A DNA stretch of 64,000 nucleotides, taken from positions 2,108,001 to 2,172,000 of the forward strand of contig KV748179.1 of the NCBI GenBank assembly GCA_001692895.1, in the 5' to 3' direction. How positions within the stretch are numbered: position 1 is the stretch's first letter; the number at the start of each line of letters is the position of its first letter. Source of the stretch: Cenococcum geophilum 1.58. Lineage: Eukaryota; Ascomycota; Dothideomycetes; Gloniales; Gloniaceae. The notes under the pieces were generated by a model, which was not told where the DNA came from, did no database searches, and was given only the letters and a program-made list of their open reading frames with translations. Both the position numbers and the translations under genes were made by a program. Below, piece by piece: positions 1 to 13,400 of this stretch.

Positions 1-3000
1 AGAACTAGCTCCTAGGTAAATAACTCTTTAACTTTCTTAAAGAGTTCTTACTGTTTCTCTCCCTATACCTATAGTTCTTCTTTCTTTATTAATTATATAA
101 ATAGTTTAATATCCTTTAACTATTACGCTATAAACCTTCTATAGTAATTACAAAACCCTAAGAATAATCTTAACTATATAATGTTCTCTAGTTCTTACTA
201 ATTCACTATAGCCTTAATCTTCTTTAGATCTATACTAAGTTAGCCTAGTTTAATAATAAATTTAACAAAATTGGTCTTCCTAGTAAAGAACTCGCATTTC
301 TTAATTGCTACTAGCATTTGTTCTTCCTATAGTCTCTTTAAAACCTATTTAACGTATTCTCTATGCTTTCCCTTATTTATTAAGTAGATAATAATGTTGT
401 TAAGGTATACCATAATAAATTTATCTAAATGTTCTTCTAATATATTATTAATACGCTTCTAGAACGTTACTAGTGCGTTTATAAGCCTAAATTATATAAC
501 TAATAGTTTATACAGTTCTTCCTTTAACCTAAAGGCTGCCTTTTATTTATTACCTTCCTTAATCCTAATCTAATAGTACGCCTATCTTAGATCTATCTTT
601 ATAAAGATTTATATATTGCCTATCCTATCTTAGATCTCGCTAATTAAGGGTAAAAGATACCTATCCTTTCTAGTGATGCTGTTTAACTATTTATAGTTAA
701 TATACAGCCTTAGTTTACTATTCTTTTTTGGTATAAATAGTACTAAATAACCCGCTAATAACTGCGATGGTCTAATATATCCCTTTTGTAAGTTTTCTTA
801 GACAAACTCTTTTAATGCTCTACCTTCTTTTTTAGTAAGCTTGTAGATTGGAAAGAACTTTAGACTTATTCCTAGTTCTAATTCTATTTTATAGTCCTAC
901 GCTATATACTTTAACAGCTTTTTACTTTTAGGTAACCATAGTTTCTTGCCATATTTATGGTATCTTTTTAGTACATAGCTTAGCCCTTTTTCCGTTTCTT
1001 CGTAGGTCGCTCCTACTTAGTACTATACTAACTTAGTTTATTATCGCATCTTACATTATTATATATCTCTAATATCGACCTAACCTATAACCTAATCGAT
1101 CTTTAGATTATATTCCTATAACTAAGGCATTCCTAATACTGCCTTATTATTCCCTAATAGTAATATATTAAAAGANATNTTAACTTATCTNCCTTTAATN
1201 GTTANCTNAATNNGTNCTATTTTNAGATTAATAATNCCTCCTTTATAGGCTATTAGATCTCCTAAAATTATTACTAATAGGTAAGGATATTCCTTCTATC
1301 TATATAGTAACCCTATTTTTTTAACTACTGCTAGCGAGATATAGTTTCTTATTGCTCCACTATCTATTAATGCCTTAAACTATTAATCTTGCCATTTAAC
1401 TTGTAAATTTAGGTATTGTCCTTAAATTCCTTTAAGGGTTTAAGGCTCTACTACTGGCTCCCTCTAGTCCCATAGGCCTCTACTTTTCCTAACTACTAGC
1501 TACTAGATCCTATTTATACTTAGTCCAACTTAGGCTAATACTTAGTTTGTTTTTTGTCTTTAATATACTATAGATAGGTATTCTCTAGACATTCCCACCA
1601 TTATCGTCTATTTAGGTATTTTCCTAGTTAAAGTATTAAGTCCCCTTATTTTTAAACTTCTACTAAATGCTAATTATGTATGTACTTAGCGTTTTAATAC
1701 TTTGCCTTGTTCGTTATCTAATACATCCTTATTAGATACTTTTGATTTTTGTTCTTTAGTGCTTTATATATATTATACGCATTATCTACGCATGCTATCC
1801 ACAATAGTGTATAATATGCTTAATGTCTTAGGTTAACTCTTGGTTTATCTTTATTCTAGAGTTTAAACCTTTCTTATATTAATTTAAGCGTTATAACTTT
1901 ATTCGCGGGTACTAAGATTCACCTTTCGCTTCTCTAGTCCTCTAATTACTCCTTTAGATCTTTTAATATTATAATTAAGGCCCCCTTAATATAAGTTATA
2001 GCCTTCTCTATAATTAGGTGGTCTTAGATAACTTTTTCGTCCAACCATATATAGAAATCCTCCTACTTATTATTATATCGTTGCCTATACCACTTTTAGT
2101 ATAGCTGCTTAAGTATATATGGCTCGTCCGTAAGAAAATATCTCTTTATTACTATATTGTGACAGCCTTTAATATGTCATTTTTTGAACCTAGTAGGAAT
2201 CCCTAGATTCTCTTCTTGTTCTAGTTCAGTAAGCCACTTAGCTCTTAGTATGCCTATTTTAGGTCTATTAGTAATCCTTTATACTAGCGCTCTGTCCCTT
2301 ATACGTCCTAATATGCTAGATCTCTTATCTAGTTTCTGTTCTTGCTATAAGGTAATTCTTGCCCTAAATTCCTCTATGGTTTTTTTTATGTTGCGTCTTA
2401 TAAGTAGATCCTTAAAGTCTTCGTACTTCTTAATCTTAGTATTAACTTTTTAATCTTTAGGCCGAATACTATATTCCCCTAGTAAGTCTTCTAGGTTTAT
2501 ATATCTGTCTCCTAGTCTAATTGCTATTTGCGCTGTAAATTCCCTAATCTATAAGAAAGCTCCTTACTTCTTACTTGTAGGTGTTTTAATTTATACTCTG
2601 AATTTTTAACCCCTTAGATTTTTTAATCCTAAGCTTATTTCTAACTTAAGCTTAGCTTTAGCCTTAGTCTAACTAGGCTTTACTAGTGTCCTTATCTTAT
2701 CTTAAAAGTTTTAGATCTTACTTATCTCTTCTTAAAAGTCTTATACCGTTAGGAATTCTTATCCTAAGCTTATTTGTATGTCTTTAAACTAAGCTATTAC
2801 TCTGCTTTATTGGTTTCTGTCTATTGTAGGTCTTTAAGCTTACCTTATCTCGTCTTAAGAATCTTAGTTGTCTCTTATCTTATTATAAGAATCTTAAGCC
2901 TTTAGCCTTTTGCCTTTATTAAGTAGTAAGCTAGCACTAGCAGTTGTCTGCCTACTTAATTGTCCCTAGATATTACTCCTTCTGTTTTATAAAGCAATGG

Positions 3001-3097
3001 ACGCCGTATTTAACGGTGTTATAATACCTATTACTAAACCTTACTCTATAGCGGTCTCAGTCTCTGCTTCTATTATATTATTAAGGTTTAGATACCC

Positions 3098-3346
3098 TGT
3101 CACGGAAGTAGGCACGAGCTGGAATACAATGTACTAAACAGGGTAGTAATTGAAGAAGGCTACGTACGCGTAACTATGCGTGGTTGATACAAAGACATTT
3201 GGATAAAGAAGAAGATTCTTCGTGTGCCAGGTCGGGTATAAATAGGGGTTGTAGGGGAACGTGCGTAGGTGTCTCGGGACGAACGTGAGCACGGGTCAAG
3301 AACGTCAAAACGCGCAGGGACGTGAGAGCGTGTGAGTCCCGTGACA
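3098..3346. repeat. Solo LTR, little mutated, inside Gypsy copy A
   Basis: This 249-bp insert begins TGTCACGG and ends CCGTGACA. It is flanked by the perfect 5-bp duplication TACCC at 3093-3097 and 3347-3351. It is far richer in G and C than its host element and still has many CpA and CpG sites, so it escaped most RIP. A TATA-box-like TATAAATA lies at 3237-3244, consistent with an LTR promoter reading on the plus strand. No internal retrotransposon domain is present, so it is best read as a solo LTR left by recombination. The outer bases resemble the LTR ends of element E, but the interiors differ. Confidence 0.85.
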
Positions 3347-4815
3347 TACCCCTAGTTAGTTCCTTTACTATCCTTATTACTGTTAATTAATAAGTACTCT
3401 AACTCTATTATTATTATTACTAATTATTATCCGCATATTACTGTAACATCTTAATTTAGCTTGTAGAGTTAATATTATTTTTTATTTAACTCTTTAGTTT
3501 CTCTAAGTCCTTTTAACTTTGGCTTTTATGGCTAATAGCTTGCACCGTACTTAGCGTTTTTATAAATTTGGTATACGTTATTATAATAGAACGCAAAACT
3601 TTTAATTAAACATTCTTTTGTTCCTTATAGTACACTATTATCCCTCTATACGTATATGTTATATACTATTAGTCTAGTTTCCTTTATTATATAGTAACTC
3701 TAACTATTTTTATAATCCCTTATAAAGTAACCCTGTTTTCCGTAATTTATATAAGCTCTATCTCTAAACTATTAACTTTATTATAGAGTCCGCCTAAACG
3801 TCTTCTACTATTAAGATCCCTGGTTTAGCCTTTACTCCTTAGTCCTATAATCACTAGATCCTTAACCTTTAGGTTTTTATAGTTTCTTACTCTATCTCTT
3901 ATAGGCTTCTTTAGTATTACTTAGGTCTATTAGCTCTACGCCATACTATAGTTTTTAACTTAGCTTTGGTTGTTACATACTTTGCGTTTTATATAACTAT
4001 AGAACTCTATTTTAGCCTTTCTTAGCCTGTTCCCTTTAGAAGATCCTATTATTAATCTTAATCGCTTAATCTATTAATTCCCTTAGGGTGTCCGTATCTT
4101 CTATTAGAATAATTACGTCCTAGACTTTAGCCTTAAGTCCTTTATTTATACTATACTATAAGCGCCTTATCGTTCTATTTAACCTATATTATAAGTATTT
4201 AAAACTATATTTATGTACTTATTAATTACTAAAGTTCGCCTGTATTAGGCTCCAAAGCTTTCTCTTTACTATAGTTTATTTACTTCTGGGTCTCTAAATA
4301 TCTATATTAATTTATTCCCGTGAATCCTACCTAGCTAGAAATACTTCTTAATTTATAGTAGTTATTCCGGTTAGTTCTGTATTTCTATTAAGTAGGGTTT
4401 AAACTATTTAAGTGCCTAACCCGTTTAGGAATAGTCCTATATTAGGGCTATCTAGTCTATTATTGTGGCTAACTCTTAGCCCCTTCTTACATAAACTTTA
4501 AAATGCATTTACGTTAGAAATCCTTTAAGCTTTAATCTCTCTCCTAAGAATCGTTTAATTAATGGTAAACTTAACCTTTACTACTCCAATTCTATTAAGT
4601 CTGTTCTTAAGTACCGTATTATTTTCTATTATTAATCCACTATCTTCTTATAATTATCCTACCGTCTCACAGGTTATTGCGATGTTAGTGTCCGCTATTA
4701 CTAGTATTACCCCCTACCTTAAAGTAGTGCCGCCGTTAATGCGTTTATAGTGGCTGCTTTTAGTGGTTATATTATTTAACTTTTTATATTTAATACCGTA
4801 ACTAGGTAGTAATTA

Positions 4816-5241
4816 TGTAACGGAACCTTATAGTAGGAACTATAATGGGTTCTGTTAATGGGCTAGGTGTATAGGAAATGCAAAGATAGTAGTTAACAAC
4901 GTAATAATAACTAGTGGAGTAGTTGCCTAATAGATTAACTCTAATTATATTCTAAGAATTACTATAAGGAAGGAACTATCTAGGTAGGGACTAAGGGTCC
5001 TTAAATACACAACTGTACTCCTATAAAATCCTTCTTATACGTAATATACGTCTTATATATAAGGTACGTAAGTTCCTCTTATTCCTCTCGTTTAATACAT
5101 AGCATGTCATATAACCTCAGTTACTATTCCTCGTCATATAGTTCTACCGGTTCTATTCTAGACCGTGCCTATATTAACCAACTAGCTTCTTCCGACTCCT
5201 CTCCTAGTAGTTATAGTATTGTACTTAAAGCGTCCGTAACA
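4816..5241 (-). repeat. 5' LTR of Gypsy copy A
   Basis: This 426-bp LTR is bounded on the plus strand by TGTAACGG and CCGTAACA. It matches the LTRs at 10049-10484, 14786-15208, 22285-22707 and the solo LTR at 36985-37389. In minus orientation it begins TGTTACGGACGC. It abuts copy B's interior at 5242. Confidence 0.85.
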
Positions 5242-7196
5242 TAGATATTATAGTTTAACTTTAGTAGTGTTATCTTCTAACTATAGTATACTACTAGGTG
5301 CTATTTATCTGGATACTTCTATATAAAGTATACCCCTAGTATATAATCTAATATATCTATTTTTATAACCGTCTTTAATCCTAGTTAATAGATCTTAAGA
5401 ACTGGCTCCTAGGTAAATATCTCTTTAACTTATTTAAACAACTTTTATTACTCCTTTCCCTATACCTATAGTTCTTCTTTCTTTATTAAACACGTAAATA
5501 GTTTAATATCCTTTAACTATTATACTATAAACCTTTTACAGTAATTGCAAAACCCTAGAAACGATTTTAACTATATAACATTTTCTAGTTCTTACTAATT
5601 TACTATAGCCTTAATCTTCTTTAAATCTATACTAAGTTAGCCTAGTTTAATAATAAATCTAACAAAATTAGTCTTCCTAGTAAAGAACTTGCATTTCTTA
5701 ATTACTACTAGCATCTATTCTTCTTATAGTCTCTTTAAAACCCATTTAATGTGTTCTCTATATTCTTCCTTATTTATTAAGTAGATAATAATATTATTAA
5801 AATATACTATAATAAATTTATCTAAGTATTCTCCTAATATATTATTAATACGCTTCTAAAATATTACTAGTGCGTTTATAAGCCTAAACTGCATAACTAA
5901 TAGTTTATATAGTCCTTCCTTAGACCTAAAGGCTGCCTTCTATTTATCGCCTTCCTTAATTCTAATCTAATAGTATGCCTATTTTAGATCTATCTTTATA
6001 AAGATTTACGCGTTACCTATCCTATCTTAAATTTTGCTAATTAAGGGTAAAGGATACCTATCCTTTCTTATAATGCTGTTTAACTACCTATAGTTAATAT
6101 ACAGCCTTAGTTTACCATTTTTTTTAGTATAAATAGTACTAGATAACCCGCTAATAACTGCAATAGTCTAATATATCCCTTTTATAGATTTTCCTAAATA
6201 AACTCTTTTAATACTCTATTTTCTTCTTTGGTAAGCTTATAGGTTAAAAAAACCTTTAGACTTATTCCTAGTTCTAATTCTATCTTATANTCCTATNCTA
6301 TATANTNTAACAGCTTTTTACTTTNNNGTNACTATANTTTNTTACNATACTTATAGTATCTTTTTAGTATATAACTTAGTCCTTTTTCTATTTCTTTATA
6401 GGTTGCTCTTACTTAGTACTATACTAACTTAGCTTATTATTACATTTTACGGCGTTAAGTATCCCTAATATTAACTTAACCTATAACCTAATTAATCTTT
6501 AAATTGTATTTCTATAACTAAGGCATTCCTAATACTGCCTTATTATTCCCTAATAGTAATATATTAAAAGATATCTCGATTTATCTCCCTTTAATAGTTA
6601 ACTAAATAGGTCCTATTTTAAGATTAATAATGCCTCCTCTATAGGCTATTAAATCTCCTAAAATTGTTACTAATAGGTAAGGATGCTCCTTTTTCCTATA
6701 CAGTAAACCCATTCTCTTAACTGCTACTAGTAAGATATAGTTCCTTATTACTCCACTATCTATTAATACTTTAAACTATTAATCTTGCTATTTAACTTAT
6801 AAATTTAGGTGCCATCCTTAAATTCCTTTAAGGGTTTAAGGCTTTACTACTAGCTCCCTTTAGTTTTATAGGCCTCTACTTTTCCTAACTAATAGCTACT
6901 TAATCCTATTTATACTTAGTCTAACTTAGGCCAATACTTAGTTTGCTTTTTATCTTTAATATACTATAGACACGTATTCTCTAGATATTCCCACTACTAT
7001 TATCTATCTAGGTATTCTTCCGTAAGGAATCTTCCTGGTTAAAGTATTAAGTCCCCTTATTCTTATACTTCTACTAGGTACTAACTATATATATACTTAG
7101 CATTTCTATATTTCGCCTTATCCTATATCTAATACATTCTTTATAGGTACTTGCAATACTTATCTTTAGGTACTCTATATATGTTATATATATTAT

Positions 7197-7377
7197 TGTA
7201 AGCTTTGCAGTGTGTGGAATTGAACGAGCAACTTGATTGTAAATCTATGGAAATCAAGAGGTATATATACATAAAATGGTAGCTGAAATGGGAATAGTGA
7301 TCTGCAAGTAATATTGATCTGCGATCAATATATTAGGTGGCGTTGAGGCTGTCTCGGCAGCACTGTAGTCGGTTACA
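7197..7377. repeat. Solo LTR-like insert (181 bp) inside Gypsy copy B
   Basis: This 181-bp block begins TGTAAG and ends GTTACA. It has no counterpart at the same place in copies A or C. It is flanked by a 5-bp duplication, ATTAT, at 7192-7196 and 7378-7382. Its base use is near normal, with CpA retained, unlike the element around it. TG...CA ends, a 5-bp duplication and the small size fit a solo LTR of a short LTR or TRIM-type element. The orientation is not known, and a small DNA element is a weaker alternative. Confidence 0.75.
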
Positions 7378-10048
7378 ATTATCTATATATACAATCTATA
7401 CTAACGTATAATATGCTTAGTATCTTAGGTTAACTCTTAGCTTATTTTTATCCTTAAATTTAAACCTTTTTTTATATTAATCTAAGCGTTATAACTTTAT
7501 TTACAGGTACTAAAATACGCCTCTCGCTTCTCTAGTCCTCTAATTACTTTTTTAGATCTTTTAACGTTATAATTAAGGCTCCTTTAATATAAGTTATAGC
7601 CTTTTCTGTAATTAGGTGGTCTTAAATAACTTTCTCGTCTAACTATATATAGAAGTCTTCCCACTCATCGTTATGTTGTTGCCTATACCACTTTTAGTAT
7701 AGCTGCTTAAGTGTATACGGCTTGTCCGTAAGGAAGTATCTTTTTATTACTATATTATAACAGCCCTTTATATATCGTTCTTTAAACCTAGTTAAAATCC
7801 CTAAATCCTCTTCTTATTCCAGTTTAGTAAGCCACTTAGCTCTTAGTATGCCCGTCCTAGGCCTATTAGTAATTCTTTATACCAGTACTCTATTTTATGT
7901 ACGTTCTAATATGCTAGATCTCTTATCTAGTTTCTATTCTTACTATAAGGTAATTCTTACTCTAAATTTCTCTATGGTTTCTTTCTTATTGCGTCTTATA
8001 AGTAGATCCTTAAAGTCTTCTTACTTCTTAATCTTTGTATTAGTCTTCCGATCTTTAGGCTAAATACTGCGTTCCCCTAGTAAGTCCTCTAGGTCTATAT
8101 ACCTGTCTCCTAATCTTATTGCTATTTATGCTACAAATTCTCTAATCTTATTGATGGTCCTTATTTATATCTTAAAGTCTTAGTTCTATAGGATTCTTAA
8201 TCCTAAGCTTGCTTTTAACTTAAGCTTAGCTCTAGCCTTAGTCTAACTAGGCTTACTTAGTATTCTTATCTCATCTTAAGAGTCTTAAATCTTACTTATC
8301 TTGTCTTAAGAGTCTTATACCTATAGGAAACTCTATCCTAAGCTTATACGTATATCTTTAAACTAAGCTACTACTTTACCCCATCGGTTTCTATCTATTA
8401 TGGGTCCTTAGGTCTACCTTATCTTATTTTAAGAGTCTTAGTTATCTCTTATCTTATCTTAAGAATCTTAAGCCTTTAGCCTTTTGCCTTTATTAAGTGC
8501 CGAAGTAGTTTACTATCCTACTTCTCTTATATCTTGTAAAGCGATAGATATCGTGTCTAGTAGGGTCTTAATCCCTACTAATATTTCCTGTTTTATAGTA
8601 AAATTATCCTCTACCTCTTATATAACATCTCTAAGGTTTATATACTCCCAGTAAGCTACCTTTATTACCTTATTATTATAAAATATTTCGCCTTTGTTAA
8701 ACTTATTATCTTTAATATCCGATCTATAAACTAGTTTATTAGTTCCTCTATATGCTATAGGGTTTAGCTCCTATAGCTAATAGCTTACGCTATACTTAGC
8801 GTCCTTATAAATTCGGTATGCGTTATTATAATAAAACGCAAAACTTTTAATTAAATATTCTTTTATTCCTTGCAGTATACTATTATCCCTCTATATATAT
8901 ATATCTTCTACTACTAGTCTTATTCTCTTTATTATATAGTAGCTCTAACTATCTTTATAATCCCTTATAAAATAACCCTATTTTCTATAATTTATATAAG
9001 CTCTATCTTTAAACTATTAACTTTATTATAAAGTCCGCCTAAATATCTTCTACTACTAAGATCCCTAGTTTAGCCTCTACTCCTTAGTCCTTTAATTACT
9101 AGATCCTTAACCTTTAGGTTTTTATAGTTTCTTACTCTATTTCTTATAGGTTTCTTTAGTACTACTTAAGTCTATTAGCTCTACGCCATACTATATTTTC
9201 TAATTTGGCTTTAGTTATTATATACTCTATACCTTATATAACTATAAAACTCTATCCTAACCTCTTTTAGCCTATTCCCTCTAGTAGATCTAATTATTAA
9301 TCTTAATTACTTAATCTATTAAATCCTATAGAGTATCCGCATCTTCTATTAGAATAATTACGTCCTAGACTTTAGCCTTAAGTCCTTATTTATACTGTGC
9401 TATAAGCGCCCTATTATTCTACTTAACTTATATAGCTAGCGTCTAGAACTGTGTTATATACTTAATTACTAAGGTCCTTTATATAATGCTTTAGAGTTTC
9501 CTTTCCGCTGTGGTTGTCTCCTTAGGGTCTCTAAATATCTGCGTAAGGCGTTCCGCGAATCCTTCCTAGCTTAAGAATATAAATCGTACTTTTTAATTAG
9601 TGGTTGTTATTCCGTTCGCCTGTATTTCCGTAAGGTAAGGCTTAAATTACTTAAGTGCTCTTCCTAATAAGAATAGTCCTATATAGGCTATTCGATCCAT
9701 AGATATAGGTAGTTTTACTCCTTCTTACGTGACCTTAAAGTGCATTTGCGTAAGGAATCCTTTAAGCTTTAATCTTTCTCCTAAGTACCTCTTAATTAAT
9801 AGTAGCTTAATTTTTGCTGCTTTTATCCTATTAACCCTTTCCTCTAATACTATATTATTAGTTATTAACCGGTTAATTACCTCTTATAATTGTCTAACTA
9901 TTATAGGTTGCTATAAATTAGTATCTGCTATACTGGTGTTATCTACTAACCTTAAAGTAGTTGCCGCCGTCGTTAGCGTTGTGGTGGCTACTTTTAGTGG
10001 CATATTATTTAACTTTTTATATTTAATACCGTAACTAGGTAGTAATTA

Positions 10049-10484
10049 TGTAACGGAACCTTATAGTAGGAACTATAATGGGTTCTGTTAATGGGCTAGG
10101 TGTATAGGAAATGCAAAGATAGTAGTTAACAACGTAATAATAACTAGTGGAGTAGTTGCCTAATAGATTAACTCTAATTATATTCTAAGAATTACTATAA
10201 GGAAGGAACTATCTAGGTAGGGATTAAGGGTCCTTAAATATATAACCGTACTTCTATAAAATCCTCCTTATATATAATATACGTGTTATACGTATTATAC
10301 ATACGTTCCCCTTATACACTGCGTATACTGCGTACAACGTTATATAACCTTAGTTACTATTCCTCATTATATAGCTCTATCGGCTCCATCCTAGACCGTG
10401 CCTAAATTAACTAACTAGCTTCTTCCGACTCTTCTCCAAGTAGTCGTAATATTATACTTAAAGCGTCCGTAACAAACTCTACTA
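10049..10484 (-). repeat. 5' LTR of Gypsy copy B
   Basis: This 436-bp LTR is bounded on the plus strand by TGTAACGG and CCGTAACA. It is slightly longer than its relatives because of small length differences in its middle. It abuts the 3' part of the LINE at 10485. Confidence 0.85.
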
Positions 10485-13400
10485 AAAAGTCGAATATTTA
10501 GAATCTTGTGGTGTAGTACTGGTTTCTTAATAGAAGGAGTCTCTATATACAATAGATTAAGGCTTTAGCCGCCTTATGGCGTCCTAAAGAAGCTGCTTCG
10601 CAATTGCCCGTTCCTTCCTTAGTAATGCATATATAGCTTTTAGAGCCTCCTCCTGCTCGTACTTTTATACAATTAACTATGTATTTACTGCGTATATAAC
10701 TCCTCCCTTCTATATAACCTTTTTGTTACTTTTTTAGCGTTACCGACAAGCTCTAGCAACTGCTTATATATCTATAAGCTCGCGTTTAGCTTGTAATTAT
10801 ATATATATATTTACTAAACTACCTCTTATAAACTTTATAAAGATATCCGTGGCCTCCTTATTATCTTTATATACCTCTTAAGCTAGCGGAAAAACTTTCT
10901 GCTAAACTATATATAAAGATCTTAGTGTATATAGCGTAGATAGTAGCTTATAAGGTAGTGGAGGGGGGGTAGTAGAACGCGCCTCGCGTATAGAATTAAG
11001 GACAATTTGGGGGTTATAAGGAACAAGGCCTACCTACCAGAAGGCTAATTTAATTATACTTAATTTAAACGTTTAGCGACGAATTAATTTAATTATATAG
11101 AGGAATTTAACTTTATTAAAGTTAGTATAGCCTATATATATTAATTAATTAATTAATAATTCATTGCTTAACGTCCGATTTAGATCCCTATTAGGCCTAC
11201 GCGGACTACTCCTTATTTACATATAGGAGAAAACTCAACTTAAGAAAGACTTAACTTGAGAAAACCCCGTAATCCATCTCCTTGCCTTTTAGGACTCGCC
11301 TATAAGGCGCCTACAAGGCGCTTATAAGTTACCTATAGTGCTCCTACTACCTTACTTTTTAATCTTCTTAAGAACCACTGCTGTTGTAACAAGCCTACGG
11401 ACGCGCTAGTATTATATACTTTACTCTACTACTATAGAGTTATTAGGGGGCGCCCATTACTCGCCCCCTTACCCTTTATTATTATTTCCTTTATAACCTA
11501 GAACTGGTTTAGTATATTTTAGCTAATAAGCCACTAGGTAACTGCCTTAAGGCCTTTTTATATTAAAAGCAGTGTCTTATAGTTCTCTATACTAGCTACT
11601 AAAAGCATTACTTCTTAGTTAATGCGTAAGGGGCATAACAGTATTACGTATTTTAGTGTCTATCTTAGCTAGCCATATTTATATTTTAGGCTACCTACTA
11701 GGACACCCACCCAATAGAGCCGGTCTTTTAGTCCTATTATTCCTATTCTTAAGAGTATTGCTATTATATTTTCTACCTTTATTAGGCCTTCTCGGAGCCC
11801 TAAAGTATTTACACCCTATAGCGTTAACTATGCTACGGCTTAGGTTTCTCTTGCTTTAGTTAGCCTCTATACCTTTAACTCCTACACACCTCTCTAGCGT
11901 TGGTCTAGCCAGTATTATATTATAGTAGATGGTTTCCTAGCGTTCTTTTATGCTCTACTTTAGCTCCTTTCTCTCTCTTACTATTGTCCTTACTAGCCTC
12001 TTACGCGTTTTTTTTTCTTCCTCTATATAGGCCTGGGCCCTAAAGCAGCACTATTCTTCTTCTACTTTCTTTACCTGTTTTTCTAATATATCTTCCCTAC
12101 TTTAGGGTTGTTGGTTTGTTCTCCTATAAGGCGCCCTAGGGTCCCTCTATAGTTTATTTAGGCGTGTCTTAATATACTTTATAATATTAGAGTTGCGTTC
12201 CTTTTGCGCCCTTTATATTATAGCGGCTTTAATATATAGTTATAGGGGGGGAATATTAGCTTCCTTCTCAAGCAGTGCTGTGGCCATTCGCTTATATCCG
12301 CCTATTATACTCTAAAAGCAGGCTATTTAGACCTTTTAAAGTGGTTTAAGGAGCGATTTAGGGGGGCCTTTCTTAGATTCTCTAATAGCCCAGATACTGG
12401 ACCTATACGTTATAGTTAGCCGGACAACTGCTATATATAGTAGGCGTAACCTCTAAAAGTATGGGCCCTATATAGAATTAACGATCCTAGATAGTGCGAT
12501 ATACTATACTTAGCCCTTACGGGCCGCTTGCGCCGTATATGCGCTCTACTAGAGCTTACTGTCTACCTATACTCCTAATACTCTTAGGCCCTAAACTGGT
12601 TAACCCCTAAAGCCTTAAATGCGAATTATATGCTAGAGATCTGCAGATTAGTTACGTTTTCTTATAAAATGGATTAGCTAGTATTTCTCTAGTAAGAATT
12701 AGACTTTATATCGTCTTGCCTATTCTATATAGGTATTATATACTTTCTTTAGTGTTCTGTAATTCTTTACGGCTGTTAGCCCATATATAATTAGGTTTAT
12801 GTCATTAATAAAGCCTATCCCCTAGGTTGCCCCTTCCTTAAAGGAGTTAAGTAGGTTGCTTATAAAGAAAAGGAAGAGTATAGGCGAGAGGGGTAATTCT
12901 TATGGTATTCCTGTTACAACTATAATAGGGGGGCTTTAGTATCCGCTAAAGACCAATAATGTTTCTTTTTAATCTATAAACCCTTAAACAAATTATATAA
13001 TCCATTCTAAGAAGCCTTTTACCCTAAGGATATATAGGAGACGCTCGTGGGGTATATTATTATAGGCGCTACTAATATCTAGGCTAAGCATTAATACTAT
13101 AAAGTCCCTTTACATCACCTATGTAGATTTAATGGTGGCAGCGAGTAGCGTAAGTGCTAATAGTGTTAAGCGGTTCTTTCTTGCCCCTATTTAGCTTTAT
13201 AGTAGTAGGGCGTGTTCCTTAGCCGTGTCTGCTATATAGTCCGCTATTACCCTTTCTAAGATCTTACTAAGGGTATTCTCTAAGGCAATAGGGCGGTAGC
13301 TCCCTAGGAATAAGTAGTCTGCTTTACCTTCTTTACGTAGAATAAATGTTATTATAGCTCTTTTAAGTCTTAGGTAGTAGCCTATTACAAAGTATACTTT

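Larger units (their letters stand above)
1..5241 (-). mobile_element. Ty3/Gypsy chromovirus copy A (partial, RIP-degraded)
   Basis: This is a fossil LTR retrotransposon read on the minus strand, cut by the left window edge. It aligns throughout with the fuller plus-strand copy at 14786-22707. RNase H-like sequence lies at the far left, reverse transcriptase at roughly 200-900, an aspartic-protease DSG region near 1360, and gag with a zinc-knuckle remnant near 3700-3760. The 5' LTR is 4816-5241. The copy is broken in dozens of places and has no long frame. It directly abuts copy B inside B's RNase H region, so it probably inserted into B. Its 3' LTR lies outside the window. A cluster of ambiguous bases near 1175-1225 suggests consensus trouble between repeat copies. 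Confidence 0.85.
5242..10484 (-). mobile_element. Ty3/Gypsy chromovirus copy B (interrupted by A, RIP-degraded)
   Basis: This is the same family as copies A and C, on the minus strand. It starts abruptly in the RNase H region at 5242, where copy A's LTR ends. It runs through reverse transcriptase (about 5580-6270), the protease region (about 6750) and gag to the 5' LTR at 10049-10484. The missing 3' part is expected left of the window, beyond copy A. The copy is fossil, with dozens of breaks. A second cluster of ambiguous bases lies at about 6289-6345. Confidence 0.85.
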
